A stretch of 64,000 bases of DNA from Macropodus opercularis (lineage: Eukaryota; Chordata; Actinopteri; Anabantiformes; Osphronemidae), in assembly GCA_030770545.1 (NCBI GenBank), contig CM061109.1, positions 868,001-932,000 on the forward strand, in the 5' to 3' direction. Each line of letters opens with the position of its first letter. Position 1 is the first letter of the stretch. Below are positions 38,211 to 64,000 of this stretch, piece after piece. The notes below the pieces were generated by a model that did no database searches, was not told the DNA's origin, and saw nothing but the letters and a program-made list of their open reading frames with translations. The translations under genes were made by a program, and so were the position numbers.

Positions 38211-41200
38211 TGGTATCTACATTTTTGCCATAATAAGCCTTTCTCTAACTTCCAGCCTGAAGCCAGTTGAGGCTGATTTGACCGAACACTTAACGGATCA
38301 ATCTGCCATGGAGCAGAGCCATAGACATACATAGCTTGGGGAACTGGCTGCTTAATGCAAGCACAAAAAGCTCCATGGCAATTACTCTAGGTTTTAAGAG
38401 GAGGTAAAGGCAATGGAACGTTTCGTGCAAACATGGCTCTGTTGGACTGACCTGAAACCAAGTTTGCCTTACTCTGTATATCTATAGCTCTGCCTTCTAG
38501 AGCAGGAGCTCTCCAACCAGTGAAGCTATTGATATTAGAGATTCACAACAGGGTGGTAATGTTCAACTGTGTTATTTTGGTTATTGATGTCTAGTATCTA
38601 AAGAGGCATCGTTTACTGTGGTCACTATGCTGTAAACTCCTACACTGCCTGCTGCTTAGCAACGGCCTCTAGCTGTAAATATTACACACCGACTGTCTAA
38701 GCACTGCCACAAAACCAGTGGCAGAGTTCTACATGCATTCCATAAGAAGAACCCAAAGCAGCCATGTTTACACTCTCCCAAAGTTACGCTCTGATGCCAG
38801 CAGTGGCGACAGGAGCCAAATGAAGGTTTAGACTGGGGAGGACGCTGCATAGGTCCACCAGGTCCCGCATCGTGTTCTCTCTGCGACAGCGATGAGGGGT
38901 AATGCATTTAGTTGTCTGTAAGCTTTGAGAGTGGTCGACGTATTTATTTTGGGGTTGATGTAGGTACGTCACTCGTGATTTACTAACGGCCGCTACTGTT
39001 GGCAGCACTGGCTGTTCAAATGCTTGAGGCTTTAGGGTGAATTAAAGGCATTCCAACTTCTACTGTAAAGCTTTAAGTTGAAATAGGAATGCAGGAACAA
39101 TGATTACAGATGAGGTCAGGCTGGGATAAAGCATGCAGTAAACTGAGAGTACAAACCTTTTTGATTTAAAAAAGCAAACACTAGACACTAGTGGAGAGTC
39201 CCCACTGGTGCTGAGTCAGAAAAGCATTGAGTTAAACCAAAGTCCAAAACAAAAACCCAGTGCTCTCGTAATATTGATTAACAATCTGATCAGATTACTT
39301 ATAAGTCTGTGGTGTGACGCAGAAGACGACTTGCCAAATGCAAACCAGCGCCTCAGAGCAGGTGCTGATCTGTCGAACGTCTTCAGCCGACTGCTCGCTG
39401 CTTAAGTTGCCCGTCTTTTACTAGGGCTTTACTAAGGCTAATGACTTATCCCAAACGAACGATGGTCTGGCAGAAGCTGTGTAATACGTGAACAAGCCTC
39501 TTCTGGGACTCATGTCGGCCAATATCCATGTAACACGAATGTACAATATTAATAACTGGTGTTTAACGAGGATGAGCCACGTTGTAACGTTTTAATTTAA
39601 TGTTCGTAGTTTGAAACGGTTGCCTACATGTCACACGATTGCTGCAGTCGGACTTTACTGCATGTGCCAAGTGCTGCCAGGTTAAATTCGGTCTGAACAT
39701 TAATTGTGTGGAGAATATCACAGATTTCACAGGGACCAACATGGTCACATGCTTAAACTACAGACAAAGATAGAAAACACGTACACAGCCAAAGGTGTAA
39801 TTGCACTGAAGTCCAGGCTGCAGGAGTCCGTGCTTACTCATTAGCTCAGTTTAAAGTGCTAGTCAAATTAAAATCATGTCGTGGTTACGTTGCACACGGA
39901 CGCAGCTTTGAGCTCAGTGTAGGTGGGACTGCTGACAACGCTGCGGTGACAGCTGAGCTGATGCTGTTTTACATCGGGCAAATGTCTGTTTAATGCATTT
40001 GGCGAGAAATGTTTTATTTTTAGTCGGCGTCGTATTTAACGAAGACTGTAACTTACCTGCGCCGTAGTTTTTGCTGCAGTTGTTGGACTGTTTGCCAGCT
40101 GGCGATGAACCTGTGCAGATGTGTTTCCTTCAACCTTGTGTCCTGTTGAAAGCAAAGTCAGTGTCTTAATAGTCATCGAAGAGCCTGTGCGTCCACGTAA
40201 TTTATGAAGCATTTTAGTAGGTTTGTTTTTGGTGTTGAAGAGAAATGTGGAATAACACAAGAAGGCGACACAGAGGGTGTTGTCCTGCAACCTTGTGATG
40301 GAATGCAGGCATCACATTCTCGTTTGCATTTTGAGTTTGATGTTTGTTTCAGAACAACACTCCTTAGCTTCCAATGTACCGAATGAGTTTGATGAATGTA
40401 CAGTATGTGGTGTGTTAAACATTTGACGATGATTTCAGCTGTTGGAGTAACCACAGAGTTACTGTTGTTTCGTTGTGTGTCTGTCTCCTGTTAAGCTTCT
40501 CGGGCTAAAGGATATTGGACCTGGATGTGTCCGTACGGTGTCACCGTGTAGATCGTCTCAGACGAGTGTTTTTCCTGGTGTCTCTTAGTTGGTCCGTATG
40601 ACGTAGGGGAGGGCACGGCGTCCTGCTGGTCGTCCTTGTGACAGGAATCTCCAGCATACACTTAACTCGGACCGTCTACGTGGACTCTGTGTAACAGGAG
40701 ACCTTTAACATTGTTGCCTTGTGTTCCTGTGTCTCGCTGTCTCCCACCCTCCTCTCAGTGACTCCACTGCTGTGCCTTTCTGCTTTCATGTTTATGTACC
40801 AGTGCATCTGTTTCAGCCAGTCACTCCTCATTAGCAGTGTACTGATGAGGCCTATTGTGAGTGTATGCGTTCAACCTACTAATAATTAATACACAATAAA
40901 CCTTTGGTTTGGTGGGGACCAGAAAACTTTGGCCTTCAGGCGCGTTTGGTGTACAGTCGTACATGAACACGCTCTGCAAACAGGCTGCAGTTGTTCCTAA
41001 TGTGAATGTACCTGCACTGAATGTCGGAGTGTTTGAGTTTCTACCGTACTAGTGGTGAAGGTCATCAGCTTCCCTGTGCACTGGTGTGTTGTGTGCAGTG
41101 CAGTTGTAGTGCTCGGTGTGCACGGTGTTTGCCTCGTTGTGAATAGGTGACATACACTACTTTGTGGAATAAATTAATACAGAGTAGTATTTAGTTTTTA

Positions 41201-43870
41201 TATAAATGCGACTGTGATTTATATGAGTGTTCACTGTGATAATGTTGCTTCAAATGTTCACCTGAAGGTTTTATTTCCACAGTTTAATAACTTTACGTAA
41301 ATGTTTTTGGCATTCAAAATATTGTTTCCGTTCTTTATCCATTGTCCTAAATTGAACATTAAACGCATAACATTTAAGTAAATTTAAAAAAACAAGCATA
41401 ATACTTCATCACCAGTGGGTCCAGAAGTAAGTTTAAAACTTCTGAAGTTGGTAATAAAATGCTGCCATTATAACAAATAATCAACCCGTGGTCCTGTTGC
41501 ACTTTTGTCAAGTTCTGATGTGTGTGTGTGTATCTCACTGAGGAAAAGGCATCAAATAAATGTCTTCAGTCAGGGCTGTTACATCAAAGTGGACTAATGA
41601 TGCTTATGTTAGGTGCAGTATTCAAATACATATTCTACCCTGAAGCGTGCGACGTCCCTGCTGTTCTGATTAGCCAACCAAGTCCTGCGTTGTCCACGCT
41701 GTGACCGAAGCAGCGGTTGGTGTCACCACCCTCACCTTTCAATAGAAAACACAGACCTGTCAAACTGCCACCAGCTGTGAGAAGGTGGTGTCTGTCGTGT
41801 GTGGAGCAGAATCTGCCATAACACAAGGAAACAAATGCGACGTGGTCACCAGTTCCTCAAAGTACATTCATATAACATCAGAACACAAATGGCATAATAT
41901 GAAACTTGGCGTGAGAAGAATGTCCATACTCGACATCGTACTGTCTTTAATGGGTAGATGATACGTCACTTAGATTAGTCTTCTGGTGTCGTGGAGTGTT
42001 TGCGTCCTACTCTTCTTGAACAGTGTGTTGTTGGGTAATAACGCTGTGTTGATGGAAGGTAATATATTGTTTTTGCTGTACCTGTAACCTGATGTTCAAC
42101 ACGGGAACGTACTAAGTCTCCTGTTACCAGAGGTGGGTCCAAACCCACATTCAGACAGGCTCTCGGTTCAAGCTACTGAAAGGACGTTGAGCCGAACCGA
42201 ACCAGATCCGGTGTTAATTAGCGTGTCATGAACATGTTCTCAACAAGGCAACTAACAGGGAACGTTAAGTTAATTCATCCAAGCTGATGATGCTGGTCAT
42301 CGCCTTGTTCTCATTATTCTTGCTGAGTTGTGGGGAAACGTCTCACTGTTTGCTGTGAGGGTGGAGGTGGCCGTGGGAACGTCACCACGATCCGTACGTG
42401 CGTGAAAGTTCCCGTGTTCTGCCTTTGCTCTGAGTGGCTTTAAAACCTGTTACCTCCTGCCAGCTGCTCCAGTTTGGGCAGCGCTCGTCGCTCGTCTGTC
42501 GCACTGCATCCAGTCATGAGGCTGAAGGATTAGCGGGGTTGCTGCTCTCTGTGGAAGTGGTTTTGATCCTCAGGTTTAAGACTTGTGTCAAAAGTGATGT
42601 CTTTATACTTTTGTCATTGTAAGTGAGCGAACTGCAATTTTTCACCGTATTGTTGCAATAAAAGAAAATATAAATATTGTTTGTGTATGAAGTGAATAAG
42701 CTTTAAGCACTTACCATGTCTCTCTTATTCTGGTAATTATTACATAGAAAGTACGTCATGAGGGAATCGTCATTCAGTCTTCACTTCAGACTGTCCCAGC
42801 TGTCACGTTCACATCTAGAGTACGGGGAATCTGACGGCATGTCTTTGAACCGTGGGAGAAAGTCCGAGCGTTTCTGCTGCATGAAGCATCGACATTATCC
42901 TCGTTCTTCATTTGAGCTGTTTTTGGTGTCTGTGCGAAAAATGCTGCAGACGTTGCTAAATTGTGCAGGTGCAGAGTACGAAGCCCCCTGGGGTCAGATA
43001 GTAGGAGGACGCTTAGTTGAGATAAGTGGTAGGAAAAAGGGAGATGGGCTTAATAACAATAGGGCTGCTCATCACGCAGGATGATTAACCCGATTAGACC
43101 TGATGATCTTGGCCTACAGCGATTCTGTCTCGTATGTTTTCTACCTGTGCTCTGTAGTATCGCAGTCAACTCAATAAGTATGAGACAAGCAACACTTCAT
43201 GTTAATCCTTCAACTGAAAGCATGATGTCACCACAGAACGTTACCTCAGCCATTCAGACCAATTTTCCACTTCTAGTTTCTCCAAGCATTTCAGTCCTGC
43301 ATCATCAATGCGCTTATTGACCGACTGCTTCACAGCTGTACATAACACTCGTAAACCTTCTTGTGCGCCTCTGCTCGCCGGCCACCAGGGGGCTCTGTGT
43401 CCGCGCCGCATGTGGCCACGTACGTCCAGTCACTCGTGGAAATTACGAGTAGAATTCGGTGGCGAGTTCGCGCCCTGATCGATAGACTGCAAGTCTGAAA
43501 GGCTTTGGTGAACTATTAGGGCATAAGTAATGAAGTCTGGGCCATTAGTTGGGTTGAAGTAAATACTTTTAACAAGCTAGAAGCAAGTTTAAAGAGTCCT
43601 CGTGTACAGATGGCGCAGATATGCGTAGTTACTTAAAGTAATGTGCCATAAATGGATGCGTTGTAAACCATCTGTGCGCCTCGTCCACGAGTTGGTGAAT
43701 TATTGAGCTGATTTCTGCGCCTTCCTTTTCCAGGGGCGTGTGTTGAGGCTCCGCCCGCTCTGGATGTGTTCCCACATTAATATGAAGCGTGTGTACGCTT
43801 TCAGGGAAAATCTCATCTGATGATCGACATTCCTCAGAATAAATCCCTCCGCGCTCCGGGCAAGGAGAGT
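38211..43870. other. Intergenic between pgap1 and hecw2
   Basis: The first part is the pgap1 3' UTR of unknown length. A plus-strand AATAAA near 40896 (CACAATAAACC) is one possible distal signal. The rest contains only short shadow frames and AT-rich sequence. No repeat family or RNA gene was recognised. Confidence 0.45.
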
Positions 43871-43879
43871 CACTCCACT

Positions 43880-44340
43880 GCCAGGACGCGACCATTACGC
43901 CATCCTCCGGGAACGTGACGCCTTTCGGACTGGCAGCAGTCGCATGCTCTGCCCAGTCACATTCAGAGCATCTGCTGGCGGTGGTGGGAGGACGACAGCG
44001 CTGACTGCAGCGCACTGCGATGCAGAGACGGGGATGAAGGTGCAACGCCAGTGTGCGCTGCGCTCCTGAAGCCGCAGCGGACGCGCGCACCTCTGGACGC
44101 TGCTGCCGAGGAGGCCCGAGCGTCTGCAGCACCGCAGCTTTTCGCAGGGACCGTGCTGATACGTGACTCCGAGCCCCAACCTGCCCAGGCTCTGGCGCGG
44201 CACCCCGCCCGTCTCGCGTCGTTTAGACTGCAGGGATAACGACCTGAGCCGTGTATCCCCGAGCAGGTGTTGGCGGCGGCGCTGTCATCGCCAGTAACGC
44301 TGCCCACCCCGCACCTCTGCGCCAAAGGTAAGCTCCGTCA
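43880..44340 (+). promoter_or_regulatory. CpG-rich promoter and non-coding first exon of hecw2
   Basis: The stretch is strongly CpG-rich (many GCG/CGC steps) and ends with a good donor, GCCAAAG/GTAAGC, after 44327. No in-frame link to the coding exon is needed, because the next exon (from 47549) carries 218 bases of 5' UTR before its ATG. A first non-coding exon ending at 44327 is therefore plausible but unproven. Confidence 0.45.
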
Positions 44341-45013
44341 GCGCGTCTGCCGCCTGGAATAAAGGTGCTGTTCAGGTGTTGGCGTCTTCAGCACTGGCAG
44401 CGATGCTGCTGATGCTGCTGATGCTGTGATGCTCAGTGTGTCGTGAGACTGGCTCTGCGTCGTCTTACGCGCATCGGCTTTTGCTCTTGCTGTCGTTTTG
44501 TACCGAGGGGGATAAACGACCGATTTGGTTCATTCGTGTCCAGGGGAAAGATGCAGGAAAACACAATGACGTAGGGAATTCCCACAGCAGTCCAATAGCG
44601 AGCGGCGACACCTGCACGTCCCGCCAGTGCGGCCCCTGTGTGGCCTGCTCGGTCATGTGCACGCGGCCTCGGCGGCGCACATTGATCTGCAGATTAGACC
44701 CAAAAGACAAACTGTTATGTAACGGGATTTTGCTGACGTGACTGCCGCGAGCGGGGGGTTACCTCCACGTTTACTCTGCCTCTGTAATAACAACCGAGCT
44801 CATAACTGAGATCCTGTGATATAATCGAATCGTGGCTGCATCAAGCGCTTTGCTGGATTCCCTCTGAGATCAGCTGAGGCTTTTCTTTTCTTCGTTTCTG
44901 CTGGTGATCTGTTACTTCAGCATCGATGAGTCAAACCCATGTCACGTTTTTAAATTTGATAGGACAGAACCAAGGATGAGAGAAGAGACAATGAATCTAG
45001 TTCTGACATACTG

Positions 45014-45090
45014 ATGCCAGTCAGGGCCCAGCTGTGCCTGGGCTTCACCCTGGACAGGCTGCCTGTCACATTAGGGACCCTCTTCCCAGT
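45014..45090 (-). repeat. Fragment of an L2-type tail
   Basis: Reverse-complemented, the stretch contains GTCCAGGGTGAAGCCCAGGC and nearby words typical of the L2-type tail seen at 13825-14065. It is short and diverged, within hecw2 intron 1. Confidence 0.4.
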
Positions 45091-47548
45091 GAAGTGGTCC
45101 AAGTGGAGGATGAACGCGACCGTCAGGGTCCGACCGCTTGCAGAAAAGCCAAGTCGTTTGCATTACTCTGACGCGTGTTTAGGGCCAGAAGAGAGAAGCG
45201 TCCTCATGCTCAGATGCCACTGTTCCAACCTGAACATGTGAATGTTGACCTCGCTGGCACCTCCTGGTCTAAAGCCTCATGTCTGACGCTGTAACAGGTG
45301 TGTGACACAGACGCTGAGTTCAAACGGGAGCTTGTGTCATCGTGTGGTGATGTCACTCCGCCTGACGGTCGTGAATCCAGATTCTCCTTCTGTTTCCGTT
45401 AAGTGTGTCGGATGCTGCTGGTCTCGCTCTTCACATCTTCTGTTCACATCTTTTCCTTAAATTCCGGAGGACGTGTTTGACTTAGCTACGCTCTGGCTGC
45501 CAAACCAGAATCTGTAATGAATGGCAACGCACTCGTTTCTTCAGAGGCATCGTCGCATGCAGTGTTAGCATTTACGTGGTCTCTTTCAACCCATAAACAT
45601 CCATTTGTGGCTAAACTTGGAGTCTCGCTCAGTCTTCTGCCGGGTTGGCTTTAGTAGCTGAGGCCTGATGGAGGGAGGCCCGAGCAGTGATTCATGTTTG
45701 GAGACGTTCCGTCGCCGTGCGTCTCGCTGCGGGGGCGCTCAGAGCCGGCGGCTCCTCGGTCAGACGTCGAGGTGAGCGCGTGTCTGGCTGCCGTCGTGCG
45801 GCGCCTCGTTTGTTTCACACGTGCGGCTTCTTTTGTTAACTTTGTCCGTCACCGAGGCGCACGGAGACCTCGGTGCCACAGAGCGGGTGCCAGCTCCCCA
45901 AGGTGCCCGTTCCGTCGGCCTGTGAAGTGCTGCAGTCACCTCCACAGGGGCGCAGAGGGGCAGAGGCGCAGAGGGGTCCTGAGAGCAGGGTCGAGTTGAC
46001 TGACACCATCACAAGCACAAAAAACGAACATTTTCACCTTTTCAGATTTCCATTCCATTTTACATTGTGGTGTAAACCTTGAAAACAGAGCATCGTGTTT
46101 TCAGATGCACAATAAAACCAAACCTGCGCTTAATTATTTGGAGTCGGAACGAACTGCGTTCATGCGCCACGCACAGCTGGAACCGCAACAGCTGCTCGGT
46201 TTGAAGAGTCAGTGACCTGCTGTCATTCACCTGATCCCACTGGAAACGAACCATGAAGACTCAAACCAGCAACGTTCCGTCATGGTCTAAGTTGCTCCAC
46301 AGATACGTTGCACAGCAGTGAAATTCATTTCAATTCATCCCATTTAGGAGGAACGTGTTCTAATGTCTGGTGTTGTTCCTGGTCAGAACCCTGCAGAACC
46401 GCGAAGCCCGGTTTGTGTCTGAGGCTGACAGACCTGAGCTGGGTTTGCGGCCGCAGTGGCTCCCACTCCACACCGGGCTCAGACAATGCCTGGCGGAGCA
46501 GGAGGGAAGCTTGGACCTCAGGAACACTTACATAACGACGCAGCAGTTACAGCTTCACTTATTTCAGTTTGATCCTTGACTGACTAAGCTTCTGCTTCTT
46601 TGTGAACGCAGCCACTTCCTCCTGCTTTACCAGGACATGTGCACACGTGAGCAGGATTTACGTATTCCTGCATCTGTGATGAAGGTTTTATTCTGTCATA
46701 AATCCCTCCACGCAGTGTGGGTGTGTGTGTGAGAGAGAGAGAGGAAGCTGGAGCCACTCTGGTAATCTTGTCGAGTCAGGAACGTCCAGGCTTTCCTCAT
46801 GTCAAATGCAGCAGATCTTATTTCACTAACCTGGGTTTTCTGAAAACACAGCCACATACGTTTCTGATCAATCTGTTCAAAGTGCAAAGGTAATTGATTC
46901 AGTAGCTGAGGAGCCATACAGGCAGTACATCAGGCTATTTGTCATGCATGGTACGAATGGCCTTTTAAATTATTTTGAGGTCAAAATAACAAACTGTCCA
47001 CGAAGCAGCAGCGGTTTGACGTTATGTCAGCGTCGGCGGAGCGAGAGAAGGATGTTAGCGTGAGATTCAACAGAGAGAAAGACGTGCATGAAGCGAAAGG
47101 GACGCGAGGTTTGGGAAGGCAGGGCAACAGCAGCACTAGAAGAATCATTGAGGGAAAATTAGCATTTCCGTGTCTGCTTGAACTATTAACCGGAGCGGTT
47201 TCAAAGCAAACAGCTCGACTCTGAGAGCCATACGCTCTTCATAAGCCAAAGATATCAGAGCTTAGCCCAGATCATTTTCCAGCGACTGCACCAGGCGCAA
47301 GTTAGCGGAATATTACCAAGCCTGTGTCCTTATAGCAAGACAACAGAAGATCGCACCTTTGGCAAGAATCTGAGCCACAGCCGTCCTTCCTCTGGTTGTG
47401 TGTGGCTGGAAGGATGGAGGCAACAGGTTGTACCAGCCATTTGTTGTTGTTGTTGTGTGTTGGTGACGCTTTGACATCAGACGAACCATCATCGCAGCCT
47501 TGCGTTGATTTTGTAGCTCACTAAATTCTGTCTGTGTCTCCCCATCAG

Positions 47549-47766
47549 GTTCCCGTTGCCTCTGGGTGACAAACAGCGTGACTGTTACTGGACATCGTCG
47601 GCTTCAACAGTCATGTCACGGTGCAAGGATCTACTGTAGGTGGGGACCGTGGAGGCCTCCTGGGTAGACGTCATTACTGTGACCACTGGAGTTGCTCCTA
47701 CTCCACCTGGCCTCTCCTTGGGCCTTCTCCTCAGCTTCACAGTTGCCTCTTCAGCCAGCGCACAAG
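47549..47766 (+). other. hecw2 5' UTR with short upstream ORF
   Basis: After the acceptor CCCCATCAG the exon runs 218 bases to the coding ATG. An upstream ATG at about 47613 opens an eight-codon frame ending in TAG, out of frame with the main start. Such an upstream ORF can damp translation; that effect is inference. Confidence 0.45.

Positions 47767-64000
<16,234 letters not shown>

Noticed and set aside
47692..47766. Longer hecw2 N-terminus from 47692
   Set aside because: The codon there is TTG, not ATG. The first in-frame ATG is at 47767.

Overview
This is a gene-dense window of vertebrate nuclear DNA, almost certainly from a ray-finned (teleost) fish. The genes have short introns with standard GT-AG sites, the proteins match vertebrate families over their full length, and the repeats are fish-like: LINE tails of the L2/CR1-like kind, a TA-flanked Tc1-type miniature element, a tRNA-like SINE, a retrovirus-like LTR element and Ty3/gypsy fragments. 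No bacterial or plasmid features were seen.

Layout. 1-7.6 kb is mostly non-coding. It holds a possible first exon of an unidentified minus-strand gene under a CpG-rich stretch (4.7-5.0 kb) and a 5'-truncated LINE (5.3-6.9 kb). 7.6-11.8 kb carries a complete nine-exon mitochondrial P450 on the minus strand, cyp27a1. 13.1-15.8 kb carries a complete seven-exon bcs1l (mitochondrial AAA chaperone) on the minus strand. It lies head to head with a complete znf142 (16.8-22.8 kb, plus strand), and the two probably share a bidirectional promoter. 23.7-29.0 kb is a repeat island: a defective retrovirus-like provirus with both LTRs, target-site duplication, primer-binding site and polypurine tract, then a minus-strand LINE tail and a Tc1-type MITE. 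31.0-38.2 kb holds a complete 26-exon pgap1 (GPI-inositol deacylase). 44.3-64.0 kb holds hecw2 (HECT E3 ligase) with 29 coding exons. The window stops exactly after its last sense codon, so only the stop codon and 3' UTR are missing.

The genes do not form a pathway. cyp27a1 and bcs1l are both mitochondrial, znf142 is nuclear, pgap1 acts in the ER and hecw2 in the cytosol. In human, cyp27a1/bcs1l/znf142 lie together on 2q35, while pgap1/hecw2 lie together on 2q32-33. The join between the two blocks here falls at the repeat island.

All exon models were built by eye. Every junction was checked for reading phase, and each complete gene gave an in-frame product close to the length of its human counterpart. 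I found no convincing new biological system. The best leads are the unidentified acylated-type N-terminus at 4.7 kb, the pol-deleted provirus with mixed features, and the block junction.
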